DNA of 64,000 nucleotides, taken from positions 62,001 through 126,000 of the forward strand of contig NW_023501113.1 of the NCBI RefSeq assembly GCF_014066305.1, read 5' to 3'. Source of the stretch: Letharia columbiana (taxonomy: Eukaryota; Ascomycota; Lecanoromycetes; Lecanorales; Parmeliaceae). This document shows, one piece after another, positions 1 through 11,999 of this stretch. The notes under the pieces were generated by a model that was not told the DNA's origin, did not search any database, and saw nothing but the letters and a program-made list of their open reading frames with translations. The position numbers were made by a program, and so were the translations under genes. The first letter of the stretch is position 1; each line of letters starts with the position of its first letter.

Positions 1-1429
1 TTTAACTTTTATAAATAGTAATAGTATATATTAGAGTAAGAGGGATTTATATTTAAATATATATATTACTATTATACTCTTACTACTATATTCTTAATAG
101 TATAAAAATTATATATCTTTTATTAATAAGAATAATAGCTTATTTACTATAGCTATCGACTTTAATAAAAATTATTATCGATATAATCTTAAAGAAATCT
201 TAAATATTATTCGTCTAGAGAATTTAATATATTATTAATATCGTTTTATTAATTAATCTCTTATTAATATATAGATTTTATATTAATATAATCTTTACTC
301 TTTTTAATAATAATACTTTATTATCGAGATTATTATAATTATTTAAACTCGCTTACTTAATATCTTTATCTATATTAATAATTTAAATATTTATAATTAA
401 ACGCTTAAAAGACTTTAAATACTAAATATTATAGTTATTTATTTTATAATTAATAATATATAACTATAAAGTATTATAAAATAACTCTTACTCTATAATA
501 TTAAGTTATTTCTTTATTTAAGTTATAAGCGATTACTAACTCGATATATTAATAGATTTATTATATAGTTAATTAAGAGTCTTATAAAATTAAATAGTCT
601 TAAACGAGTTATCTTACTACTATATTATCTATAAAAAAAATATAATTTAATTAAATATTACGTATACTCGATAGCTAGTTAAAACGTTCTCGAAATTATA
701 AGAAAGAGTATTATATAGAAAGATCGTAAGAATCGAAGAAAGCTATTTAAAATTATCGTAAAAAAGAATATTTATTTCTCTATAGAAGATATTAAGATTA
801 TATCTAATTTAATATAATCGATAATCGATATAGTAAAGAATTTACGTACTTATTATCGATTTTTTATTAATAATTAATAATTAGTAATTTCGAAAGATCT
901 TTTAAAGTCGAGATAGAGACTTATCTTTTAATTATTAAAAATCTCTCTTTATAAATAATAATAGTAGGCGATATAGAGTAAAATTATAAATTAAGTAAGC
1001 GACTATCTTAATAAGAGCTTCTCTTAGAATTAAATAGATCTTTTCTTAACTATATAAATCGTAGACTAGATATTTTAATATTATATTAATAACTTTCGAT
1101 TTTTTTATATTAGCTATATTATTAATATAAAAAAGAAATTAAGTTATATTATTTTATTAATAGTAACTTATAATTTAATTAAATACTTTTCTTTATTTAA
1201 TATTAAGAGTAATTAAATTACTAGTCTCGCTAAAACTCGCTAAAAATAAAGAATCGCTATTAACTATATTATAAACGAATTAAATATATAATATAGTCTT
1301 ATCGATATTAATAGCGAAATCTCTTTATAATTAATTATAGTTTAAATTCTCTAATCTATATTTTAAATTAATCTTAATTAAAACTATATCGCTATTATAA
1401 TATAGATTTTAAAGAGCTAATAGCTTCTT
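1..1429. other. AT-rich RIP-degraded DNA, no gene
   Basis: This stretch is very AT-rich, and the lines I scanned contain almost no CA or TG dinucleotides while CG, CT and AG remain, which is the classical footprint of RIP. All six frames are broken by stops and no ORF of useful length exists. It is presumably an old transposon, but I could not recognise any protein motif in it. Confidence 0.75.
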
Positions 1430-1579
1430 TTCTAGTCGAAAAGATATAATATATTTTATAAGATATTTCATATTAAGTGATATTATATCGTATTCGAGAA
1501 TAAAATAAATAGAGTCGAGTATTATATTATTTTTCTAATATAAATTCGAGATGTTAACGGAATATCTTACGGTATAATA

Positions 1580-4336
1580 TAAGGCGCCCGATAGTCCGAA
1601 CTACTAGTTCTGACGGTCGGACTAGTCTAAATTGAAGCTATATAAATAGTCCATAATCCGTTCAAAGTCTGAACTAGTCTAGATAATTTAGACTAGTCCC
1701 AGACTATTAGTCTACTTATACAAAGACTCTTTTAAAGCTTTCATTATATCGTCTTCTTCCAAAGCATCAATAATAGCATATAGATCTGCCTCCGTAAAGA
1801 TATTTAATCGAAATCATGACTTTAAACACTTCAATAGCTCAATGATCTCTGTCTTAAGACCATTTCTTTAATCTAACACCGTGTGCTTGGCTTCAGAAAA
1901 TACATATTCCGGCTCCGAGGACATAGTAGGAATTAAATAGATGTTAATGACCATCTTTAATAGTAGAGAATATCGAGCACGTTGCTAAGGTTTCAACTAT
2001 CAGTCGAGTATTGTTGTTATATTGTCGGCGAGTACAAAGGGATCGCGAATATATAGATCGAGTTCGTCACCGACCATGGTCCTCTATCTCTTGTTTCTGT
2101 TCTTTTACTGCAGGTACTTATTCGTAGTCTCTTTATCAGACTTATTAGAAGAACGTCTTGCTAGACCAGTAAAGGATCGATATTTAGTCTCCTAAAACTC
2201 CTTCATTATAGCCTTTATATTTAGTTGTTACTTAGAGTCCCAGTTATTAAAATAGCTTCATTTAGTTGTAGGATCAAGAATAACGGCCGCGATGTATACC
2301 GGTGATCTTTTCGTCTTATTCCAGTACTTTAACAGCTTAATAAATTCGGCCTGAAGAGACTTATGCATAAACTCATAGTCAGCGAATTGCTCTACGGCGT
2401 CCTTAAATATATTGGCCAGAAAGTCTATGATAGGAAGAACTTCTTCCAGAGTGGCTCGATGACCTTCCGTTACCTTAATGACGTCATGAAAATTGCGTAG
2501 AAAATCACGAATGTGAACAAGCGTTTTCCACTCTTCAGCAGTTAGTAGATCCTTCTAAAGATTAGTCTCCTCATTGATAACAGCTATAATAGTAGCCTTA
2601 ATCCTTTCGATAGCCCAATTAAGCATCAAGTACCAAGAGTTCCATCGTATTCCATTGTCACGTCGTGGCATAAGACCCTCAGTTCGATTTTTGAAGGATT
2701 GTATTCGCTGAGGACTTTCTATGATCCAAATAATGATGTTATATAGCTTATCGAGAGATCTTAGTTTACGTCACTGCTTTAACTGGGCATCGAAAGGAGA
2801 TATAACCTTATTCTCCGGGTACTCATAATCATTAACTGTCTTTCTAAAGAGAAAGTCCTGAATTGCTAGATTAATTACATGATTATTACATCGAAGACGA
2901 TATTACTTAGCATTATAGAAGACTCTCTCCTTACTTAACGAAGTAGTAACAGCGGCGATAAGAGTATCGTTGTTATAAGCGTTGTCCATAACAAAGTATC
3001 TTAACTTGTTGCGAATCCCATAGTCGTTAAGCACACTAAGGACAATACTAGCCTAATTTAAGCCTGAATGTTCCCCTTACAGCTCTTGAAGAGCGAGAGT
3101 AACAGTATATAGCTCCGACTTTTCGCTTATGAAATACGCCACCACAGCTAACAGTCTAAGACGATTTAATGATATTCACACATCACATGTGATATGAATA
3201 TCTGAAAGGGCTGTGGCCAGCATATGTCGCAATCGCTTCTTCCCCTCCTCGAAGAGACCTTCCGCATGTATCTTAATGATGGAATCAGACTTCGAAAGCA
3301 TTCGATTAGCAACGGGATTGACGTATTCAAGAAACGTTCGAAACTCCGTATTTCTAACTTGCTTGAAAGAAAGATTCTGAGTTATAGTCTATTGAATATA
3401 TAGATACTCTAGAGTATTCTTATCCAGATCAATGCCCATTAACTCCGCTCTTCTTTTCTCTTCCAGTTATATGTTGACTTTCGCTCTACGAAGTATAGCT
3501 ACATTAATACCTGCCCTATCTCATATTCTCTTTTCAGCTATTATACTGATCGTAGGATCGATGGAGTGATTTTTCTTTAAATATCGAGAGATAGCCCCTA
3601 AGTCGCCACTATAATTGTAGGTCTTTGAGTATCGATTGCAGACGAATTTGTCACCGCGCACGGTTATATACTTATGAATTGCAGAGATTTTAGCCCTTCG
3701 TCTCTTACTAGATGCCTCTGATATCTGAGAGATATTAGACCCCGGGCCTAGTGTTTATAGTGAATCCGGTGTGAGATTCTCGGATTCGGAGGATATAAAG
3801 GCATCTTCTCCATTATCAGGTCTTTTCGTAGGCCTAATAGATACCTTAACAAGTGCTAAATGATTGTCTAAGGCCCGAGGAATAGGTCGTTTCTTTGGCT
3901 TAGTCTTGGGAATCACTGGTCTTCGAGAGTCGATATTTCGTATGCGCTTGGCAATCTTGCTGCTGAAGGCTACGGACCCTACGGCGATATTGAATGGGTT
4001 GATAGCAATAGTAGGGGCCTCCGATAGCTCGGAATCGCTGTCATTGTGTGCTATAATGATATATTTATTGAATAAAGAATGACTGTTCATGTGGCGTGCC
4101 TTGTAGACAAAATCTGGTCTTCGGTTGCTACTAAAAATACGCCCACTAGACTTAAATATGCACGCTTACAAATCGATTATTGGACTATTAGAACTGATAG
4201 TCCTAGACTAGTCTATCAAATACCTGGACTAGTCTAGGACTATTAACAAAATCATCGAACTAGTCTAAACTATTAATTTAGTAGACTAGTCTAGACTAAT
4301 AGTTCGATAAATAGTCTAGAACTATCGAACGCCTTA
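1580..4336 (-). mobile_element. hAT-superfamily DNA transposon (full length, inactivated)
   Basis: A 2,757-bp element is bounded by imperfect terminal inverted repeats, TAAGGCGCCCGATAGTCC on the left and the inverted TAAGGCGTTCGATAGTTC on the right. It is flanked by an exact 8-bp target duplication, GTATAATA (1572-1579 and 4337-4344). Eight-base duplications are diagnostic for hAT elements. Subterminal copies of the motif GACTAGTCTA in both orientations fill the first 130 bp (1600-1710) and last 150 bp (4190-4320), as expected for transposase binding sites. The element sits inside an R1 arm and carries a disabled transposase on the minus strand. Its GC content is higher than its surroundings, so it has suffered less RIP than the host repeat. 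Confidence 0.93.
1712..4090 (-). pseudogene. hAT transposase, interrupted by in-frame stops
   Basis: Reading the minus strand from the ATG at 4090, a roughly 790-codon frame runs to a stop at 1712 with about 15 internal stops, many at positions where tryptophan or glutamine would fit (TGG to TAG, CAA to TAA), the product expected of RIP. The first 111 codons (4090-3755) are still open. Visible features, in order, are a basic N-terminal region, a degenerate BED-type zinc finger (about 3655-3590), the hAT core with 'VMDNAYNNDTLI' (about 2990-2955) and the C-terminal dimerisation motif 'PTMSSEPEYVFSEAKHT' (about 1930-1880). Known hAT transposases cut and paste the element through a DDE-type RNase H fold. 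This copy cannot make a functional protein. Confidence 0.9.
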
Positions 4337-4439
4337 GTATAATATATCTATAATATTATATTATAGAATAATATATATATGAGATATTTCTATTAAGATT
4401 TCTATATTTAGAAGTATAAGTAGCTATTCTAATTATTAT

Positions 4440-4637
4440 TCTAGTTAACTATAACTATTACTATTATCTATTATAATTATTATTATTATAACTATTACTA
4501 CTATAATTATTACTACTATAATTATTACTATTATAACTATCTCTACTATAACTACTTCTATTATAACTATCTCTATTATAACTATCTCTATTATAATTAC
4601 TTCTATTATAGCTATCTCTATTATAGCTATTACTATT
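4440..4637 (+). repeat. R1 internal minisatellite, ~15-bp unit
   Basis: Degenerate tandem units related to 'ctattactactataa' (15 bp) fill the inner part of the R1 element. Related arrays occur in the other R1 copies at about 6100-6355, 6840-6985, 46700-46990 and 54340-54890. ORFs running through them are translations of the repeat, not genes. Confidence 0.8.
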
Positions 4638-6638
4638 ATTAATATATATAAAAGAATAAGATAGAGCTAAGCTATAAAATCTTAAATTTATATATATAGC
4701 TAATTATAAATTTAGAGTTACTACGCTCTTTAATTAGATCGACTAAGTTAGCTCGCTAGCCCTTTCGAGCTTTCTTATTAAAAATTTATATATAGAAGTT
4801 TTACACTTTGAAGTACTCAGCTTGCGATATATATAGTTACTTTATAATTTCTCAAATTATAGAGCTCGCTTTACGCTTTCTAACGCTGTAAAAATTATAA
4901 AGTTTAATTTACTATTAGTAAAGCGAAGTAGTATTTAAATATAGTTACTCGAAACGCGTTCGAGATCGAATAATCCTTTCATCTATTTATATAATTATTA
5001 TTCTTTTACTATTTTATTAATTCTATTAATTCTATCAATTCTACTAATATAAATATATTTATTCTCGATACTCTTACACTTAGTTAAATAAGAGAAGAAT
5101 CTATAATAGACGAATACGGAGAATACTACGGAGAATATTGCGGAGATAATTATCAGTAGCAGTAATATAATAAATCTACTCTTTACGATCTTATATTAAT
5201 CTACTTAATTAATATAAGAGAAGTTATTATAGTAGGCGAATGCGAAGAATATTACGGAGAAACTAAGCGGTAATAAGGCCCTTAGCACTAAGAACACGGC
5301 TTAGCTCTTTAAGATCCCATATTATACTCTCTACGATTTCATATTAAATTATCACTTAGTAAGCGGAGAACACCACTGTAACTTAGTCTATTATTTCTAC
5401 TATATTAATATAATATATTACTACGGCCTCTATAGAAGGAACATCGAACGATATATATTTAGACGAATTAAAATTATTCGATATCTTACTCTAATAGCTA
5501 TTTCATTATTCGAAAGATTTTACTACGATAGAAGATAATATGAGATTCATATCACTAATTAGCATGTTATCTCCATTTCTTTCCGATATTTCAATACTTC
5601 TTATCATAAGGATATGATCTTTCTCTATTTTTTATGGGCAATTATTATAAATTAATCTTATATACTCGATATACCTTTCTAATTAGACCTTAGCGCGTCT
5701 CTCTTCGTATATATATATTTATATATAGGTTAAAAACGTATAATAAGCGATTAGAGTTCGATTTAACTTAGGGCTAGGACTAAAATTCGATTTAACTTAG
5801 AAAAATCCAACTTACTAACCGAAAAGATATGGTATATTTCATAGAATATTCCATATCAAGTAATATTATATCGTACCCGAGTATGATATAAGTAGAATCG
5901 AATATCATTTCATTTTTCTAATATAGGTTCGGGATCTTGACGGAATATCCCACGATATAATATATCTGTGAGATTATATCATAATATGATATATATATGA
6001 AATATCTCGATTAGGATTTCTATATTTAGAAGTATAAGTAGCTATTCTAGTTATTATTCTAGCCAATTATAGCTACTACTATTATGGCTGTTACTTTCAT
6101 AACTATTACTATCGTAACTATTACTATCGTAGCTACTACTATCATAGCTATTATATAATAGTAGACTATTTTAATAATAAATAGTAGTAGCTATAATAGT
6201 AGTAGTTATAATAAATAGCTATAATAATAATAGTTATAATAGACAGCTATAATAGTAATAGATATAATAGATAGCTATAATAGTAATAGCTATAATAGTA
6301 ATAGTTATAATAGTAGTAGCTATAATAGTAATAGTTATAATAGTAATAGTTATAATTAACTAGAATAATAATTAGAATAGCTACTTATACTTCTAAATAT
6401 AGAAATCCTAGTCGAAATATTCTATATATATTCCATATTATAATATAATCTCACAGATATACTATATCGTAGGATATTTCATTAAGATTCTATACTATAT
6501 TAGATATAAGATAATATAAATCTTAATAACTTATATTATATTAGAGTATAATATAGTAAATTAATATTCTATATTATATTATATCTTTTCGACTAGTAAT
6601 TTAACTTTATAAATTTAATTCATAGGCCTTTACTTATA
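4638..6638 (-). mobile_element. R2 repeat copy (minus orientation), interrupted by R1
   Basis: This copy is the reverse complement of the R2 element at 22,185-24,573. One end, 'attaatatatataaaagaat', is at 4638; the other, 'aggcctttact', is at about 6632. The R1 copy at 5813-6598 is inserted close to that second end. Without it the R2 is about 1.2 kb, half the length of the copy at 22 kb, because it holds only one unit of the 200-bp tandem block (5090-5420) and lacks the 250-bp duplicated module. It has no coding capacity that I can see and its superfamily is unknown. It is itself inserted in the R1 at 1430-7230. Confidence 0.7.
5813..6598 (+). mobile_element. R1-family inverted-arm element with 8-bp target duplication
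   Basis: A 786-bp element begins TACTAACCGAAAAG and ends CTTTTCGACTAGTA. It is flanked by ATCCAACT (5805-5812) and ATTTAACT (6599-6606), an 8-bp duplication differing only by two C-to-T changes. About 110 bp of the inner arms and about 20 bp of the tips are mutually inverted, whereas the outer 130 bp of the two arms differ (left 'type A', right 'type B'). The centre is a 15-bp minisatellite. It interrupts R2. There is no coding capacity; it is inferred to be a MITE-like hAT derivative. Confidence 0.82.
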
Positions 6639-7230
6639 ACTACTACTATTATAGCTATTATATAAAAGTAGACTATTTTAATAATAAATAGTAATAGCTA
6701 TAATAGTAATAGCTATTAGAATATTAGATATATAATATATAGAACGAACGAATTAATTCTCTAGAATCTCTTCGAGACTAGATTCTAAATATAGTATAAA
6801 ATTAGATAGCTGAAAAATATAATAGCTAAGATACGCGAGGGCTATATTTCGATAATAGATATAATAGTAATAGATATAATAGTAATAGATATAATAGTAA
6901 TAGATATAATAGTAATAGATATAATAGTAGTAGATATAATAGTAATAGCTATAATAGTAATAGCTATAATAGTAATAGCTATAGTAATAATAGCTATTAT
7001 ATCGAATTTATCGAATAAATATATCTAAATATAGAAATTTCAGTCGAGATATTTTATATATATATTATTTTATAATATAATATTATAGATATATTATATC
7101 GTAAAATATCTCGCTAAGATTCTATACTATATTAGATATGAAATTATATAAATTTTAATAACTTATACTATATTAGAGTATAATATAATAAATTAATATC
7201 TTATATTATATTATATCTTTTCGATTAATA

Positions 7231-8846
7231 AATATTATTATAAAGTAAATCTTTTATTATATAAATATTATAATAGAAAGAAAAAATATTATTATTTATT
7301 ATATATAAGTCTTCGAAGAATATAGAATTTAATATATTTAAAAGAAGATATCGTAGATAGAAGAGCTCTCTAGCGTTTAAATTAATATAATATATTCTTT
7401 TAATAATATTCTTACGCCTCTAATATAAACTTTATTTAAATATATCTCACTTATTCTTTTTTTAGATATATTATATTAATAGATTAATATAAAAGAAATC
7501 TTCTATTTATCTTCGCTATTAATATTATTAATTTAGCTAAAAAAAGATTATTAGCTTAATCTAGCGTTTATATTCTATATTAATTATATAAAATAGATTA
7601 TTATTATTATTAAATATTACGTTATATTAATTTAAGAGATAAATAAATAATTATTTAATAGAAGAATTATAATTATATAATTTAAAGCTAAAAATTCTTT
7701 AATAAACTTTTATAGAGCTTATTTACTATACGTTTTAATACTCTTAAATCTTATTTATCTAGTTTAAGTCTATATCGTTCTAATCTATATTATCTTTACA
7801 CTTTATTTAAAAACTAACTTAATCGCTACTCTTATAAATATATTTAAAAAAAAAATTATAGATTTTAATATTAGCGTAAATCTCTATATTAATATAAGTA
7901 TTATACTTAATTAATAAATAAAAACTATAAAATATTATCTAATAATTCTATTTAGATTTATTATCTAATATCTTAATAAATCTATATTAATAATATATAA
8001 GATATTTAAAATCTAGTTTAAAGACGATATAGTCGCTAAAGTTCTTCGAAAATCGCTTATTATATATATTTTTATTTTAAATTCTAATAAGACGAGATAG
8101 TATCTATTCTATTAATAGTATATTAATTATAATTTTTATAAAGTATATATCTAATAACGATTATATAGAGATTAGAAAATAAACTTTAATTAGAGATCTT
8201 AATATTAATAGCGATATCTATCTTAGCGATATTAAAAAATTAATCTTTAAGATATAATATAATAAAAATATAAATATATAATAAATCTCGTTTTTAAAAT
8301 TCTATAACATAGATATAAGCGAAAAGTCGATCTATTACTTATAAAGTTATTTAAGATTAAAATTAATCGATATTTTAATTAATTATATTTCCCTCTTATA
8401 GAAATAAATAATTTTTTTAGATAATATTATAGAGCTAATTAATAGAAATTATAGCGTATAAGAAGCTAAATCATATTAGAAGTATTTTTAGAAATTATAA
8501 TTTACACTAATTATCTAACTAATATATTTTTTAAGAGACTACTCTATTAGATAGAAAGAAGAAGAATTATTATATTATAATAGAAGATAAGAAGAATAAA
8601 AGTATATCTAATATCTTCTTCTTTAGAATATTATTTATAAAGGTCTTTAACTTTAATCTAAATATTCTAATAATTAGATTAAGTCGATTAATAGTCTATT
8701 TATTAAATAAAAGATTTTTAATAATCTTAATCTATTTTAGATTATAGATGAAAGTCGTAAAGAGATTTAGTCGATTAAACTTAATAGATAGAATAATAGT
8801 ATTTTAATAGAGTTATTTTATAAACTATAGATTTTCTTAATAGAAG
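7231..8846. other. AT-rich RIP-degraded DNA, no gene
   Basis: No open frame and no recognisable transposon motif were found. The composition matches the other RIP-affected stretches. The last eight bases (AATAGAAG, 8839-8846) are the left target duplication of the next element. Confidence 0.7.
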
Positions 8847-9437
8847 TACTAATCGAAAAGGTATAATATGATATAAGATATTAACCTGCTATACTATACT
8901 CTAATATAATATAAGTTATTAAGATTTATAGAATCTCATATCTAATATAATATGAAATCTTAGCAATATATACTACGATATAATATATCTATGGGATTAT
9001 ATTATAATATAATATATATATAGAATATTTCGATTAAAATTTCTATATTTAGAAGTAGTTATTCTAATTATTATTCTAATTAATAACTACGCTAAATTAA
9101 TAAGATATAGAATTAAATACGATTATATTTTATTACTCTATATATATAAAAGAAAGCGAGCTATATCTACTAATAATAAGAAAAGCTTATCTTTCTCTAA
9201 TATTAGCCGCGTAAAATCCGCTAGCACTTCATAATTAAAGCCGTCAACGATGATTTTATACGCCTATTACATATTTTCGATATCGCTATCTAATATAAAA
9301 TTATATATATTATAATTATAGCCTTTTTACTAAATCGCCGGTTTAGAAAAGTTAATATATCTCTTAATATTCTCTCGAAAGTATTATAGCTTAATATAAT
9401 AAGCTATATTTCTTTAAGCTATCTTCTCGCGATATAT

Positions 9438-11544
9438 AAAAAAAAGATTAGATATAGAAAGTATATAAAAATATATTTAATAATTCTAGAATAAATTAAT
9501 ATTATTTATAATAATAATTAGAATTAAGAATTAGATATACTCGAATAAGAGATAGCTTTATATTACTTATATAATAGCGATAATAGTAATTAAAATTAGA
9601 ATATCGACTTAAATAGCGTAGCTTTCGTAGTAAACTTTTTATTACTATATATTAGATTAATTATATATAAATAAAGATCTATAATTTTATCTTTTAAGCG
9701 TAATCGCGCTTAATATTTTAAGATTTCTATAATAGCTTAATACTTATTAATTAGCGTATTAATATTATTATATTTAAACTACGATAGCGCTTATTATTAA
9801 ATTCTATATTACGCTCTTAAGTAGCTTAAAAGATAAAATCTACTTAATTATTAGCGTGTATAATAAAATTATTCTTAATACTTATATCTTATTTAACTTT
9901 AATATTATTTATTTCCTCTTAATTCGAGCTCTCATCTTTATTTACATATATAATAATTCGCGCGATAAGCGAAACTCTAGACTTCTTCGTAATTACGCTT
10001 ATATATTTTTCTTATATAATACTATTAAAATATAAATCTACTAGAACGATAATTAGAATTAGAAGTTATTTATCGCTTATCTATTATATCTTATCTAATT
10101 TATTTAAAAGCTTACTTCTATTATAATAACGATATATTAATATATTTAACTCTATACTTTTTAATAATTATAATATAATTAATAGCTAAAATATTAACTT
10201 TCTTTATTTTCTTAATTAGTTTCTTCTTAAACGTAAACGTATTTATTCGCTATCGCGATCTCTTAATATTTTTATTTTAATTAAACTTATTCTCTACTTT
10301 TTATTTTAATTAAGAGTTTAATCGTTATCTAACTAATCTATATCGAGACTTTTTAATATCGTTATCGTTATTAGTATTTAATACTTATTATAATAAATTA
10401 TTAAACTTAATCTCTTCTACTTTAATTACTATAAAAAGATAAATTAATAGATATATATAAAAGAATTAAAGGGCTTATACGGATATCTATAAATATTAAG
10501 CTATTCTTAATTTTAATTAAAGCTTATTTTATTAAAAAGTGCGTTAATTCTAGCAAGTACTAATATTAGAAATAAAGAGAATATATATCGCGCGCCATTA
10601 TAAATGTGTTATTATAGAGTTCAACTTAAAGAATAATTATTTCTATAAAAATAGTAAGACTTAAAGATAAGAAAGTAAAAATAAAATATATGAAAATTTT
10701 AATAAGTTATAGTAGTTTAGCGCTAGCCAAATTAAGTAAAAATAACTACTTACTAATTCGCTCTCTTAGATCTTTTATCTTTTAATCTATACGAATTATA
10801 ATAATAATTATAATTACTATAGAAGTAGCTAAGATCGTACTAGATAATAGCGCTTAATAAGCGTAATTCGCTTAAATTTAAATCTTCAAAATTAAAAAGA
10901 AAGCGTCTTATTAATATCTAATTTAAGCTAAATAATATAAAGTAATTTAAAAATTTAGTATACGCGATAGATATCTAAACTTTTCTTCCCCTCTTCTTTC
11001 TCTCTAAGACTTTCTTTTTATATTAACTCTTCTTATTATTAGACTATCTTTTTTATATATTAGACTTCTATTTAAATAATCTAATATTATTATAGCTATA
11101 TTAAAAGTATAATATAGTTATTAAACTATATATTTATTTTTTATCTTTTAATAACTTTAAGCTAATATATAGATAGACCGCGTGAAGAACTTAACTTATA
11201 TACGCTTAATCTATTATTAATAGCTCTTCGAAAAAGCTAATATTATTCTAGAGTGCTAGATATAGCGTTAAAATAAAATCTTTATTAGATATCGTTACCG
11301 CTTTAACCGCTACCGCCGTCGCTTTAATAGATATCACCTCTACTTTAATAGATATCGCTTTTATTTTAATAGTATTAAGGCGTTAATAGAAACTAAATAA
11401 TATATTCTTCTAATTATTATTATACTTATTATATATAACTAACGCAAGCTATAACTCGAGCTTTACGCGAGATTTATTACTATTAAAAATCGACTAATTT
11501 TATAATTCTAAAGCTTCTCTTTTAGCGCTTAGTTTATTAGATTA
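9438..11544 (+). repeat. 2.1-kb direct repeat, copy 1
   Basis: This block aligns along its whole length with 12,000-14,094. Landmarks such as 'gtatataaaa' (9461 versus 12020) and 'aacgcaagct' (11441 versus 13986) keep an offset of about 2,550 bp. Differences are mainly transitions, as expected for two RIP-mutated copies. No protein motif is recognisable. Towards the right end is a degraded 21-bp array around 11,286-11,375. Confidence 0.82.
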
Positions 11545-11999
11545 TATTTAATTAAAATCTATTAAAGCGCTATCGTATTTAAAGGTTCGCTCTTAAAGTA
11601 TTATATAAGATAATAAAAGTCTTTCTAATTCGTTAATTTAAGAGTAAGTCTCTTATTATTACACTTTATAATTAACTCTAATAATCTCTATTTAAATAAA
11701 TACTTACCTTTATATAATATATAGAAAGCGAGTTATATTATAAAAAAAAAATCTAAATCTCATAATTATCTTAGCTAAGCCGTTTAGATTAAAAATAAAA
11801 ATAAACTTATCTTTATATAATTTAGTTAACTTATTAATCGATTATTATATATATAACTATAAGATATAATTATATATTATTAATTATTTAAGTAATTAGA
11901 AAAAGTATAAGAGAAATAAAATTATATAATTAAGCACTTATAAACTTTTTTTTTCTAAGTATTTATTTTAATTTAGAGTTTAATTACTATCTAATTAAA

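Larger units (their letters stand above)
1430..7230 (+). mobile_element. R1-family inverted-arm element, split by nested insertions
   Basis: The left arm (1430-1579, continuing at about 4337-4440), a minisatellite, and the right half (6639-7230) belong to one element of the R1 family that recurs at 5813, 46420 and 54086. The terminus resembles TACTAGCCGAAAAGG. The arm ends inward in the shared motif 'gatttctatatttagaag'. After removing the hAT insertion (1580-4336) and the R2 insertion (4638-6638), the remaining pieces sum to about 1.04 kb. This agrees with the 1,036-bp copy at 54,086-55,121, which supports the nesting. No matching target duplication was found for this copy, probably because of mutation. 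It encodes nothing; it is inferred to be a non-autonomous hAT-type derivative. Confidence 0.72.
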
